Source: Eunapius fragilis
Taxonomy: Eukaryota > Porifera > Demospongiae > Spongillida > Spongillidae
Length of the DNA: 64,000 bases
Assembly (NCBI GenBank): GCA_963681505.1
Contig: OY811971.1
Location: 4,731,545 to 4,795,544, forward strand
Reading direction: 5' to 3'
Shown here piece after piece: positions 33,701 to 52,840 of the stretch; within the stretch, counting starts at the first letter, position 1; every line of letters starts with the position of its first letter. A model generated the notes under the pieces. That model was not told the origin of the DNA, did no database searches, and was given only the letters and a program-made list of their open reading frames with translations. The position numbers and the translations under genes are program-made.

Positions 33701-33973
33701 GCAATCCTTGACCACTTCATACCTTCATGAGGAATCTGTTGATTGACCTATTTGAACTAATCAATCACTTTATAATTGGATGATGGACACCAGTGTTGAG
33801 TACATCAACCTGGCACATGGCTGTTATAACATAAACCACATATGAAATCATGTGATTCAGTTCCTTAAATTCCACACGTTGCCGGGGAGGTGTCGGTTTA
33901 CATGGTGCACGCGACGACTCACGCGTCCACTGCATACCAATGCAGATCAAGTTAGTTTTGTGTCCTGAGCATT

Positions 33974-40923
<6,950 letters not shown>

Positions 40924-41026
40924 TTATTGTCAGAATGGCTAATGAAATAGTTGAAACGGCAGCAGACATTTGGGATTTTGACAACATTCAAATGCATTTG
41001 AACCTTGCTAGAAGTGCACTAACATA

Positions 41027-41180
41027 GGGCAGTTCATAAATTACATCACGCTATTTTTGACCATTATGGACCCCACCCCCCACCCCCATCACACATTATC
41101 CCATACTGATGTCTGCTTAATGTATACATCATCACACTGGCTGATACCCTTCAGCGTGATGTAATTTATGAATGGCCCCC
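41027..41180. mobile_element. MITE with TTCATAAATTACATCACGCT ends
   Basis: GGGCAGTTCATAAATTACAT at the left and the inverse of GGGGGCCATTCATAAATTAC at the right; arms of about 30 bases. Inserted within 110 bases of the proposed gene 2 stop. Confidence 0.88.
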
Positions 41181-44100
41181 AAGTTAGCATGCATTGATTG
41201 CAAAAGTATTCACTTTGAAATAGATTGATGAACAGGTCAATTATTAGCGTGATCAGTGTTTATTGCTTGCATGGGCCTGGCTAGGGTATAATAGCCACAT
41301 GATACAAATCCTTATAGGATCTGGCTGAAAAGCATGAAATAGGTAAGGTTTATATTGATGGAAGCACGGGTGGCACATTTAAAAAACCATCCATTGAGCA
41401 TGATGGATAGTCCACTTGCTTGGCCAGTTCTATGCGTATCAAAAGGATTTAAACCTTACTTCTCTTGGTGCGATCCTGAATGAGAGTTGTACTACCCACT
41501 AGTATGGTTTAAATGTCTGGCACAACATCTACACTCTTGACAAGTACTGAAACACAGAACAAAATACACATATAAAATATGCCTGCAAAATACATGTAAC
41601 AAATTCTCAAGCATCAAAATCTAGCAGAACATTGATTTATAGAGGAAAAATGATGGTGGCATGAATCATCCATGCCATGTCCATTTCTCCATTGACTCTG
41701 GATCCTCATTAGCACTTTAACAGGCAAAAGTCATGCATTCTGGCATGAACTTTCCCCCATCACCCTTGGATCATGCTTCTGTAAGGAATAAAGGTTAAAA
41801 CATTTTAAATTTATTTTCCTTAAGGTAGGGTATATACGCAACATTTTGCACAATAGTTTATTTATGGCTATGTGCTGCGCGTTGTGCAACCGAACACTAA
41901 TCCTGGTATTTGAAATGCAGTTGATGGATGATCTACACATGTTGAGTAGTTGTCCACATGCATGCTATAGCTGCATGTAGTGTATTGAGGGTCCACCAAA
42001 TCTACTCGTTAACAGGTATGTTGCAATAGAGAAAATAGCATCACTTATTTTCTTGCATTCTTTCTATCCCCCTTTATCAGTACAACTGGCTATTTCCCAA
42101 ATTAACCAGACACTGCTCTCACAAAATAAAAACAAAACACGCAGTTAGTGTTGCACACTTCTTGCTGACTCGTTGCATCGTCCTCATAATACAAACTTAG
42201 GGAGGGGTGGATCTATATGTAGTGATGTTGATGGTCACTGTCTTGTACCCATCTCATTGTCAAGGGATGCACGATCTGCAACATAACCAGAGAGAAGTTT
42301 GAAATGCATTATTTAAAAGAAGAAATACGAACCAAAATATATAGACTTTGGCAATTGATTCCGGTCTTAGCGAACCACTCCTACTAAATTAAATGTCACA
42401 CTGAAATATGGCATAAGAGAACTACTGTGCGAACATTAAAAGTACGCTGCATATTGACCTTTGAGTAGTGTAATAGTCGAAGAAGGCATTGTCTGGAAAT
42501 GATGCTAGTCGTTTAGCAAGAATTTGATTATTTTATAAATCACTTTTTTTAGCTAGTTGTACCATGTATGAATGTAATGAACCAAAAGATTACTGGAAGG
42601 AAGAAGACGACCTAGGAGAATCATAGTACCGAGAACAAGAGGTGGGCATGACTATTGTTGTTCTCTACCAGTGCACTGCTTTGTGGCATGGAAAAAAACG
42701 TGAAACTGTTCATCTTTGTGTTGTTAGATAAAAAACAAAAAAAGGATGTGATCTGATTCTCAGTTGTCTTTTTTGGCATACGTAGGTTCATTTTGTTCAT
42801 AAATTCATAATACTACATCTGGAACCTGCTTCACCAGGTTCCAAGGTTCCGATCAATTTCTCCACTCTACCCTGAACACAAACCATGCAACTGTCATCCA
42901 TGGTATACTGCTTAATGGTGTGCCCAACTAACACACCAAGGTAGCATACAAGGAAGGTAACCTTCAAAAGGGATCACTGAGGTCTATGCCGTCTTTAAAG
43001 TAGGTTTCTAGGTCTCAATTTGACAATAGAATGTATATCCACCATAACTCCTTACATTTGGGGTCTATGGGAGTGTAGCTTTTGGGCCATTGCTACAGGG
43101 TAATAATAATTACACAGAATTGCTACATCATCTCCTCTAAACTAATGAGATTCAAATCACATGACGAAACAAGCTCATGACTTCTACAAGCTAACATACA
43201 GAGTACCATGCAGTATATGACACCTTTAGATCAATTCAGGTCATGGCTGGCTAAATTTTGTCCATGGTTACACCCTGGTATTTTAGCCAGAGCATTTTCT
43301 TGGCAATTAAATGGTTAACTAGCTCTTAAAGGTTACTGTGGCTGGTAGATATCTAGTGCCATTGAAAAACATAACCATACACATGAGATCATGCACTGAA
43401 CCTAATTGTAGCCCTCTTGGACAATTATGAAAAATGAATTGGAGCTTTTAGCCTTATAGCTTTATACTCCTATTATTTTTGCATTCTTATAATAGGCAGT
43501 GTCTAAGTTAATGCGTGCAATTTTAATGCACCCGCATATAATAGTATATCCCTGCATTGTAACTCCTTGATGGAAGACAGCATGTGTAAGTTGGACTATA
43601 TATCTTCTGAGAATACCAAACAAAACGGCTTGAAGAAAATGTGCGCTAGCTCCCTTTGGCGGCAACAATTATGCTTTGTATAATAGCATCTGTGTGACGC
43701 TGCTTCTTATATCAATACATGCATCAGTATACTTTTTGTTAATGGAAGCAGCGCGATAATCAGCAATATGGCTGCTGCCTGCATGGTGCCGACGTCATTC
43801 CAGAAATGGTCAAACCAATCATGTCTCTAAGTCTGCACATCTCATCAATGCCTACTAAACTGGTTACTCTTACATGGAGAATTTTGGATGGCATCAAAAA
43901 GAACTGAATCCATGCATGTTCAATACAGAAGAACGAAGTGGCATAATATTTCTGGTCATATCCCAAGAAAGTCTTTAGTAACGCAGTAAGCACCTAGTAT
44001 TTGACGCTGCATACATATAGGGACAGGAACCTAACAAGTTGTCAACCTTTTCGTTTTTTTCATTTAACTCTGGTTCAAACGTCCCACTAAAAATACTGTT

Positions 44101-46028
44101 TGAACAGTAAGCCAACGGGACACTTTTTAACTTTAAACCAAATTTGGTTTGAACTGTGTAGTTGAGACATGAAACCAAATGTTGGTTTGACATATCAACC
44201 AGCTTGTTTGCAGAGATGTCTACGTTGCGAGTTAATTCGAAGGGGAAGGTAGAGCGTCTGTGCTTGATACAGTACAAAGGTTGACAATGGAAAAAACCAC
44301 ATCGTATCTATCAATCGAGATTATTTTTTATCTTGAACTGCATGCACATTTCAATAACAATACAGTCCAAACGGAGCGATATCGTCATGCATAATGAAGT
44401 ATCAATATACGCGTATTTAGCGATACTGGTGCATGATAGTGCTGCGCAATTCATCGCAGCTGCAGGTGGATACGTCACCGCAACGTTTGCTATGAAAGCG
44501 TAGCGGGGACGTAATCCACCCACGGATGCATGGGTGTGGGCACTAGACTACCCCCCCCCCCCCCCCAACCCGCCCGAACGTGACAGTTACAACTACATTG
44601 CACCCCATGCGAGTTTCATATGGAGAAATGGCCCTTACGTTGGCGGTCATCTTGCATTTATTTCAAATTGATTTGAAAAAAAATAAAGTCAAAAGACTTA
44701 ATTCGAATTGTAGTTTTCAGTGCGTTGTAATTTAGCAGCCGTTACACAAAAATCAGAAGAAATTGCAGGTAACTTATTATAATTTTAACACTGCCGTTAG
44801 CGTCAATAACAGTACAATAAGCAGGGCTATTGCAGGCTTTGTGTGGTCATCGTGTAGCTACAAAGCTCTGCAGACTTCATGTGCATGCATGCATGTAGAT
44901 ACGTGGTGTGAATGACATTGAAGTACTTGTATTTGGCGATGAATGATGAGTGCATGTGACAAAAGTGGATAGCCAGTGCTGGTTTGGAACTTTGGACAGT
45001 GGTGGTCTTGCTGAAAGCAGACAGGAAGCCTGGTCCTTTAGATAAGAACCATGTATAAGATTAGTTGTGAGTGTCTATGTAAACGTTTCCTTCCTTATTT
45101 ATAAACAGGACCTGTTGGTAGTATATAGGTTCCCGTATAGCAATGCAGATGCCTGTACATGTAACAACATCCAGCCATTTGGTTATCTTTTCTCACTGAG
45201 TATCTACATGTGTGAGGTGTACTTACAGTGGCCCAGTAGGTCACACTCTCGACCGATGAGATTTGAGAGTTTATAGTGTTGTGTTCAAGACTCTACAGTA
45301 TCTCTGCTTTGTTCAATGCAATGATGCAACTAGAGTTTCGACCATAAGCAAGAAGCGCATACACTATGAAGGATGGTGGGTGCTGGTCAGAGGGAATTAA
45401 AAATGTGCGAAAGCAACAAAGAATATGAAAAGCAATACTGTCAAGATGTTGTTGGCACACGTACTGGTACTGTGCGATGACAATGGGTAAACACCATGCA
45501 GGTTAGACTAAACATAAATGTTGGCTTGCGCTAATGGATACTAACACAGCAAGGTAAGACTTTATAAATTTGTTGCTACAATTTGGAACACATGTTTAAT
45601 TTCTGAGGCTTAGCTTTATTTGTACTGCATGTACAAAGCCATTGCTACACACCTTACATTGCAGCACAACAAAGCACTGATGCATGAAAGCCGGACGATA
45701 AATTGGCTCATGTAACGTATTCAGGATACAAAGTTGCCATAGAAGTATAATGTACAGCTAATTATAATTCAGCACTCAGTTTTGCTAGAATGGAATGTGC
45801 AATAGATGTTAGGTGCGTAACAATGGCTTTGTACAGAACATTGCTAACCATCAGAAACCAGTCTGACAATTTTTGTCCAGTTTGATTTTTGTATATCCCT
45901 TCGTAGATGATAGATTACTCTAATCAATGCTCAGTTAGTGAAGGAGGCGCTATATTAGCCTATCATTACGACCCACCATACATGCTGCATAGTGTATCCG
46001 CTGGAGGGTACTCTCAGACTCAGAGACT
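41181..46028. other. Intergenic, 4.8 kb without supported gene
   Basis: Searched for the missing death-domain exon of gene 2 and for other genes; nothing found. Composition is AT-rich with one C tract of about 17 at 44551-44566. Open frames of 60-100 codons (41731-41940, 43462-43993, 43975-44277) are unsupported. Confidence 0.5.
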
Positions 46029-46197
46029 TGTCACGGTAAATTAGGTCCGCCAGAAATTTTGGTCCCGGACCAAAATTTTCAGGAAATACAGGTCTGCGTG
46101 GACCATAAATTACTGGAAAAAATGGTCCGAATCTGGAATAAATGGTCCGTGAAGTGATTATTGGGCCACGTGTCCGAAAAAACTGTTGAAGAAAGAA

Positions 46198-47765
46198 ATG
46201 GAGAGCGACATTGTGGATGACCTGAGCGAGGATCTAATCCGCGACGTCTTTACGTACCTTTTCACAAATAAGTACCCAGAGAGGCATCCTCCTCTTCTCG
46301 GAAGAGAGTGATACGAGAAAAGGCGTTAAAGTTTTTTATTTCCACACACGGCGAGCTGATGTACAAGCAGAAGTTAAAAGGAAAGGTACGTATCAACGCC
46401 CTGTTGGTGTATTTGGAGCTACATGGGAAGCTTAGCATGACGTGGTGGTGCGGTTTGAAACCCACTTTTGAATAGCGTTTATTATCCATCAGGAGCCCAC
46501 ATTTCTTCGCTATGTTCAAAGTCCAGAGGAAAGGAGACTGATTCTGCTAGCCTGTCACGTTCATCCAACTTCAGGCCACATGGGAAGAACTAGGACGCTA
46601 CATAGAATAAAGGAACGTGTCATGTGGCATGGAATGGTGAAAGAATGCACTGAAATGGTAGGTTACAGTTCATTATACTGCCAGAGGAGTAACCTCAATT
46701 TGTGACTGTGACTAGTATAGAGTATGCATTTTAAAAAGTAACCACACTAAAAATTGATTGTCCAACATACTTGCCTTAGGCAATGCTTGATTTCACTCAA
46801 ATATTAAATCTACAATAGTCAGAATTATAACCACATGGTCATATTTTATAGATACGAACATGTGACGTTTGCCATCGAATGAACAGAAAGCTCACTTGTG
46901 GCGTGCCTGAACTTCACCCAATTCCCGTGAAATCACCGTGGTACATGATAGGATTGATTTCATTGGTCCTGTTAGCCCACCTGGAGAAGATGGAAGTCTG
47001 ACGATTAGTGACTATTTCCCGAAGTGGGTCGAGGCCATTCCAACACCAGACAAAACAGCAACTGATAATGGTTCAGAGTTTTGCAATAAATTGAATGACA
47101 AGCTGGCTGAGATTCTTGGAGTGAAGAGGCGGCTTACTACACCATACCATCCTCAGGTAGGTGTCTAAAGCTATACTACATGTCATGAAACCTTGATTAA
47201 AATTATTCACAGGCAAATGGTCTGGATGAACGTTACAATCAGACACTGCAAAACATGCTGGCAAAGTTTGTTTCAACCAAACAAACAGTGTGGAGCTCCT
47301 ACCTAGACACTTGTGCTTTTGCATAAAATACGTCAAGACATGAGTCAAGCACATATACACCTTTTAAATTAATGTTTGATCATCACTATTGATATAGACC
47401 TATAGAAGCAATCAGGTGATGAATTGCATCACAAGTATCAAGTGTTGAATGATCCAGATATTGTAGCAGTTCAATGCAACATCAGGTCATTTTGGAAGAT
47501 GCAAAAAAGCACAGCACATTCTTGATGCTCAAAAGAAAAAAAAGCAAAAGTATGACTCAAAACGTGCCAAGGCAGATTGCTTTCAAGTAGGAGAGCTAGT
47601 GATGAAGAAGAATTTTAGAAGAAAGAAAATGAAAGGTGGTAAACTACAAGACCGATTTGATGGTCCTCACAGAGTTGTTGAGAAGATGCCACATGGAGTA
47701 TATGAACTGATCAGCAAAGATGGCACTCTAATTCAAGCTACTGGAGGTCATCTTAAGATGTACCA
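46198..47765 (+). pseudogene. Integrase (H2C2, DDE, GPY/F) of the Ginger-like element
   Basis: MESDIVDDLSEDLIRDVFTY opens at 46198; a frameshift follows, and HGELMYKQKLKGK ends at a gtacgt donor near 46385. After an acceptor near 46493: EPTFLRYVQSPEERRLILLA, CHVHPTSGHMGRTR, then CDVCHRM (H2C2 finger). The core shows DFIGPVSPPGEDG, FPKWVEAIPTPDKT, TDNGSEF and, after another intron (acceptor near 47212), LDERYNQTLQNML. Sequence between the first and second catalytic regions is partly deleted. 47599-47765 carries DRFDGPHRVVEKMPHGVYEL, the GPY/F module. Confidence 0.8.
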
Positions 47766-47819
47766 CAGCAATATGCTCCAAGGAAGTACTTCATTTGATG
47801 ACAAGCAAGCTTCCAGCAA

Positions 47820-48100
47820 AGTGATATCTCTGATGATCCATCAACCAGTGGTGTTAAGCCTGATGACACATCCATCTGCAGTGGTATTGAATGTGATGAC
47901 CCATCCACCCCCAGTGATGCTGAGCATGATGGCCTACTCTCACCCAGTGATATTGGGTGTGATGACACACTTACCACCAGTGATGTTGAGCATGATGGCT
48001 TAATTAACCGCACCCAGTGATGTTGGATGTGATGGCACACAAACCATCAGTTATGCTAAACCTGATGACCAACACACCACAAGTGATATTGAGCCTAAAA
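47820..48100 (+). repeat. Coding tandem repeat within the element
   Basis: Units of about 30-36 bases with the core AGTGATRTTGAGCATGATGG; in frame they read SDVEHDG, SDIGCDDT and similar acidic Ser/Asp repeats. Probably a flexible linker between integrase and protease. Confidence 0.75.
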
Positions 48101-48329
48101 CCTATTCCCCCTAAAAGATGCTGAATCTCTTGTCTTACTATTTTGCTTCTGCAAAACACGTTGTGCTACTAAAGATGTCTGTGCAAGTTAAATCATTCAT
48201 ACTGTGGACACTATTGCCATCCAGGTAAAAGTTGTTGTAATATGGAAACAGCAAAACCACAAGAAGTTGTAAATCTAAGTGCCAGTGAAGACGATGCCCA
48301 AAATGCTTCTGTATAGATAAAAGTAGGAA

Positions 48330-48862
48330 CATCTGTGTTGCATAAGGGAGGACAAAGTGGTATTGTCGAATAATGGATGGTTAACGGACAATATAGTACA
48401 TGCAGCTCAACAGCTTCTTAAACAAAGTCATCCTCATATATATCTAGCCTTCAAAACCCAATTCTTTAGAAAACAAATACCTTTGATGTGCAAAGGAACC
48501 TAGACTTTGTACAATGCCTGAATATCAGAGCCAACCACTGGATAACAGTATCTGCTGCTTCAAGCATTCCAGACACCATAAATGTATATGATTGCTTGAA
48601 TGGCACATTATCTGAAACTTTGAAACAAATTATTGCAGATTTAATGCATTCTGCGAGAAAGCAAATCACAGTACACTACGTGAATGTTCAGTACCAGAAG
48701 GATTCACAGGACTGTGGTTTATTTGCAATAGCCTTTGCCTGTGGAATTTGCTTTGGCAAAGATCCTTCATCCGTTAAGTTTGTCCAATCCACAATGAGAC
48801 AGCACTTAATAGAGGGACTAGAGCAAGGAAATATTTTGCCATTTCCATCAGCTGTACAATGA
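48330..48862 (+). pseudogene. Ulp1/C48-type cysteine protease
   Basis: GWLTDNIVHAAQQLLKQ (about 48378-48429), then 48488-48862 with NHWITVSAASS (catalytic His), NVYDCLNGTL (Asp), VQYQKDSQDCGLFAIAFACG (Gln and Cys) and an ending MRQHLIEGLEQG..FPS. This is the catalytic order of Ulp1-fold peptidases carried by some transposons. One frame change before 48488; the catalytic core is intact. Confidence 0.8.
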
Positions 48863-48887
48863 CAAAGATCATAGGTGGTGTGTCAAG

Positions 48888-49041
48888 AGGTGTTTAAAAT
48901 ATTCTGCTCTTGCAAGATGCCTAATGATGGTAGAAAAATGATTCAATGTTCAAAGTGCAGAGAGTGATATCATTTGAACTGCGTCCGAGTCGACAGGAAA
49001 TTTTGGAGACACACTGTGCCATGGTTCTGTGGTTGTAAATA
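48888..49041 (+). pseudogene. PHD-like zinc finger with one stop
   Basis: FCSCKMPNDGRKMIQCSKCR, then a TGA where the family has Trp, then YHLNCVRVDRKFW and WFCGCK, stop. Cys/His spacing fits a PHD finger (C-C..C-C..H-C..C-C). Confidence 0.75.
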
Positions 49042-49354
49042 AGCTGATCAGTTTAGTACTCAATGTAATCTATTGTACTCTGGTTTCATATTCTGTTATT
49101 ACTCTGGTTTCATGTGATGAAATATCAATTACTTTTCAAAATATTTGCATGTACATGCATTGCATGATACTTTCCATGGCAGACCATTATTTCTGGTTAA
49201 ACTCACGGCTGGAAATTTTGGTACATACATATATACGCCAGTTAACGGACCAATATTTCCAACACGGACCATTATTTCCGGTAATATCGGTCCGGGCGGA
49301 CCAAAGTTCGTTGGAAATTTTGGTCCAATTTTCAGGACCAAAATTGCGGTGACA

Positions 49355-49640
49355 GACCTCGATAGATCAGGTTGAGAGCTATAATATTGTTCCACTAAAA
49401 TCAGAATTATAGATCATAGGCCCCTAATGGGGGGGGGGGGGCCATAAGTCAAATATTAATCATTGCCCGGATTTTCACCGTATATGATGATAGGTGAAAC
49501 CATATTAGGAGGAATTCAATGAATAGATGACTTTGGCCCCCCCCCCCCCCCCCTCCAAAAATTAGGGGTGTTCATGCGCCTATGAAGATACGTGTAGCCA
49601 GCATGCCGTTTAATTCTCATTCCTCCGGTTCACTAGTTTT
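49355..49640. repeat. Older repeat flanking the Ginger-like element, inverted copy at 52490-52610
   Basis: CCTCGATAGATCAG, TAATATTGTTCCA and CATGCCGTTTAATTCTCATTCC appear in the same order, inverted, at 52610-52490. In this copy a MITE (49414-49585) splits the repeat. Confidence 0.75.
49414..49585. mobile_element. MITE with G and C tracts inside its ends
   Basis: TCATAGGCCCCTAATGGGG at the left; inverted at the right are TTAGGGG and GCGCCTATGA. The related repeat at 52490-52610 lacks this segment. Confidence 0.7.
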
Positions 49641-49822
49641 AAAAATAGTCCCAAAAATCTTCACGACAACACACATACTTTTTAATATATGTTCTGCTAG
49701 TTGGATACTTTTAGAACGGTTTTAGAGCATAGCAAGAGTTGTATCCCCCTTATGTTAGTCAGTTATAGTCAATGGAATAATTAGCACAAAATGTTTTAAT
49801 TTTGTGTACAAGTCTATGGAAT

Positions 49823-50120
49823 ACAAGTAAATAAAAACCTTCTCTAACGAGAAAGTTGGTGGGCATATAGGATTGACAATGTTGGTGTAAAAAGCATGGA
49901 AACAAGTGTGACAGAAATGTTACTGGAAAATTGAAATAGGCCTATATTTAACCCAGTCACATTTTAGGCAGCGCACGCCTGAGAAAATGGGCTAAATATA
50001 GGCCTATTTCAATTTTCCAGTAACATTTCTGTCACACTTGTTTCCATGCTTTTTACACCAACATTGTCAATCCTATATGCCCACCAACTTTCTCGTTAGA
50101 GAAGGTTTTTATTTACTTGT
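49823..50120. mobile_element. Foldback MITE, copy D (best preserved)
   Basis: Arms 49823-49954 and 49989-50120 (132 nt each) are almost perfect reverse complements, from ACAAGTAAATAAAAACCTTC to GCCTATATTTA. The loop is 34 bases. High arm identity suggests a recent insertion or ongoing arm correction. Confidence 0.95.
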
Positions 50121-50339
50121 TTCATAAGTTTTTTTTTCTCCGTGTCAACGAAGCTTCATAACTGTAATGTGATGAGGAACGATGTGCAATGGACAAAATG
50201 TCTATACCTTACGAACGCTTTGTGCATTGCCCCGACCACAAGTTACTATATAACTTTAATAAATACGTATGTAAAATTAATGTTACAATAACAATAAAAT
50301 TAATAGAGATAAGTGTAGTTGTTTTTGATAAAATAAATA

Positions 50340-50565
50340 GTTTTGCCGCCTCCTCTTCCTCTTCCTCTTCTTCTTCTCCCCCTCCCCCCCCCCCCGGGGT
50401 AAGGCCATGCGGGTGGCGGGGGTAGTAAAAAAGGCGGGGGCAGCATTGGGGGCAGCATTGGGGGGAGCATCAGCGGGGGTAACGCTGCAGGTGGTGGGTC
50501 CAGCGCTGCTGCAGGCGGTGGCGGGGCTTCTGCTGGCGGTGGCCGTGGGTCCAGCGCTGCACTAT
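50340..50565. repeat. GGC/GGT-rich low-complexity tract
   Basis: TCT/CCT runs, a C tract and repeated GGCGGTGG / GGGGGCAGCATTG units. On the minus strand it would encode Pro/Ala/Leu runs. It replaces the expected continuation of the Helitron ORF. Confidence 0.8.
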
Positions 50566-51823
50566 CTGCACTAATCTTACTTACTGCTGCACGGGCAGAT
50601 CTTGTAACAACCTTTTGAGCTAGCAATGGATGGCTATTGCAGAAAGCATTGTTTACATCACTCAGAAGCTCACTATCCCTAAGAATTGCTTTTTCAAGAC
50701 TCACTCCATACTCTGCTAGTGTGCGAGAGTTGGGCTCAAACAGGGAGTAACTATATGGGAGAAGATAGGGTTGCAGTACTTTTATTTTACCACACATAAT
50801 GCCTTATCATGTATCAAAACATTTTACCAACTGCGCATAACGTGAATTATTTTATTTTCATACAACTCAATTTTCTGTACACACATGTGTAGTGGACCTT
50901 TAAAACAATGTGAGAGACACAAATTACCTTTTGTACCCTTTACATGTACATGGGAAACTTTTACTTGTGGGAAGCCTTACTGTACATCTGATAATCGGCT
51001 GCATGCAAGGGTTGGATGCGCATGACAGACTTGTTAATTAAATTTCTGAAAATGCAATTACAGTAGTACACACATGTGTATAGTCCTTTATTGCACATCA
51101 CATTTACAATGTAACAGACACAGATGCATGTACATGTACAAATAACCTTTTGTACAAACATTGACCTTTACCAGGGAACATCCCGTGTAGGAAGCCATAC
51201 TGTACATCTGATAGTATGTCATGCAGGCATACAAGAGTGTTAATGTGTGCATGACAGGAAGCCATGAGCCACGTGCATAGCAGCCCTTAGATTTTAAATG
51301 GTACATACTGCATGCTATAACATACCTTTGGGTGGTAGTGGTAGTGGTAGTTCTACGACCCTTCCAATACCGACTCATTCTAGCTGCCTTAATTAATGGT
51401 AGCTGAATTACCCCTGTATATCCGCCTTTTAGCAGCACGGTTCTCCTCGACGCGCTCTTGATATCGCTGCCTTTTAACAGCACGGTTCTCCTCGAGGTCC
51501 TCTCCACATCGCTGCCTTTTAGCAGCACGGTTCTCCTCGAGGTCCTCTCCATATCGCTGCCTTTTAGCAGCACGCTTAGGTTCAATATTTGCGATGTAGC
51601 TCTCGCGTACAGAGGCCTTCTTTTTTTCAGGATCGGCCTTGTAGCTCTCGCGTACAGAGGCCTTCTTTTTTTCAGGATCGGCCTTGTAGCTCTCGCGTAC
51701 AGAGGCCTTCTTTTTTTCAGGGTCGGCCTTGTAGCGCTCTCGGGCTTTAGCCTTGTTCTCTTCTTGCTTTTGGAGGTATTCCGCTCGTTGCTTCGTTCTC
51801 TTCTTTCGATTACGCGAAGGCAT
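50565..51823 (-). pseudogene. Helitron N-terminal two exons (DPEKK repeat protein), truncated
   Basis: ATG at 51823 opens MPSRNRKKRTKQRAEYL, EENKAKARERYKADPEKKK, three KADPEKKKASVRESY units and RAAKRQRYGEDLEEN units. A frameshift near 51410 leads to ARMSRYWKGRRTTTTTTTQ. The exon ends at 51326 (CAAAG|gtatgt); the next starts at 50750 (catatag|TTACTCC) with SYSLFEPNSRTLAEYG, SLEKAILRDSELLSDVNNAF and VTRSARAAVSKISADS. After about 50565 the sequence turns into the GGC-rich tract, so Rep and helicase are lost. Confidence 0.75.
50821..51325. other. Intron of the Helitron remnant with a worn duplication
   Basis: 50880-51010 and 51060-51215 share ACACACATGTGTA, TTTTGTAC and GGAAGCC.TACTGTACATCTG blocks in the same order, a decayed tandem duplication of about 180 bases. 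Confidence 0.55.
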
Positions 51824-52085
51824 TTTTAGAAAAACAACTTCACTAGCCAAAATAAGTAACGACTAAACTGACACCAAAATAAATTTTGTGCCTGTTGGAG
51901 TATTTAGACTGCCTAAAATTATCCATACTCCTGTATTTAGAACAAAGTAATATACCCATACCGTATATAGTACTTTTTCGTTGTAGCTTCTTTATTACCT
52001 TAAGGGGCACCGCGCCGGTAAATTCTGAAGCGATTGGTACTATCGCCGTTCTTTAAAACCATTCCTAGCGTGAGTTATACTTGAC

Positions 52086-52120
52086 GGAGAAGAAGAAGAA
52101 GAAGAAGAAGAAGAAGACGA
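52086..52120. repeat. (GAA)n microsatellite
   Basis: About ten GAA units within GGAGAAGAAGAAGAAG. Confidence 0.9.
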
Positions 52121-52840
52121 CGACCAACAATTTTTTTGGGCATGGGCACGAGAAACAGGTTCTTAGTTGGTCTAGAAGCGCATAGTTTTATGACATGAAA
52201 CTAGCACCAAAACGTAGATTTTGGTGTTGTCGTTCGATTGCTGCAAAGAGAAAAGCTATCCGTTTCTTCGTTGTCCCTCGCGACGCAACTGAAAATTTTT
52301 AATGACATTCATGACTCCTCAATCAATCCTATATTGAACCTGCTGACGCAGGTTCAGATTAAAATGGCCCAGAATTTTGGACGATAAATGATACAAATTT
52401 TGAAATTGCCTGCATCTGAACACGATTTAGTGCATAGCAAAAGTCGCTACTCAACTGATAATCAAATTTGTAAAAACGCCATACAATTCCTATGGTGAAC
52501 CAGCGGAATGAGAATTAAATGGTATGCTGACTACATGTATCTTAAATTTGGAACAATATTAGCTCTGATCTATCGAGGCTGAGTCTAAGACTGACAGAAC
52601 TAAAGTACAAGGCGCAATATTCGTGGCCGTTCATTTCTCCATATGTTTCACACTCCATATCATTTTGAAATTCATGGCGGCTAATTACGACTATGCATGT
52701 GTACTACATTACAACTAACATTGTGGTTACACTAGACCTGCCTGGTTTCGCCCCTGCCATCGGGTATTCATTCCATCACTACAGTGACTCGATAATACTC
52801 CATAAACGATACCTACAAACGCCCCCAAGTTATAATTTGA
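52121..52840. other. Upstream region of the ATP-grasp/SET gene
   Basis: Contains the inverted partner (52490-52610) of the repeat at 49355-49640. A promoter could not be picked out. Confidence 0.4.

Larger units (their letters stand above)
46029..49354 (+). mobile_element. Integrase-type DNA transposon (Ginger-like) with Ulp1 protease and PHD finger
   Basis: Terminal inverted repeats fit TGTCACSGYAAWTTWGGTCC (16 of 20 identical) at 46029 and, inverted, at 49354. Flanks GACT and GACC are a likely worn 4-bp target duplication. Between them on the plus strand lie an H2C2 integrase with GPY/F tail, internal tandem repeats, a C48/Ulp1-type protease and a PHD-like finger; no gag, protease or RT. 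Integrase plus TIRs plus 4-bp duplication is the Ginger pattern. Several frameshifts and stops make it inactive. Confidence 0.7.

Noticed and set aside
50300-50600. Proline/alanine-rich extension as a real protein domain
   Set aside because: Derived from the GGC/GGT low-complexity tract that truncates the Helitron exon.
51458-51829. Plus-strand frame of 123 codons with repeated hydrophobic blocks
   Set aside because: Antisense of the DPEKK repeat ORF; periodicity comes from that repeat.
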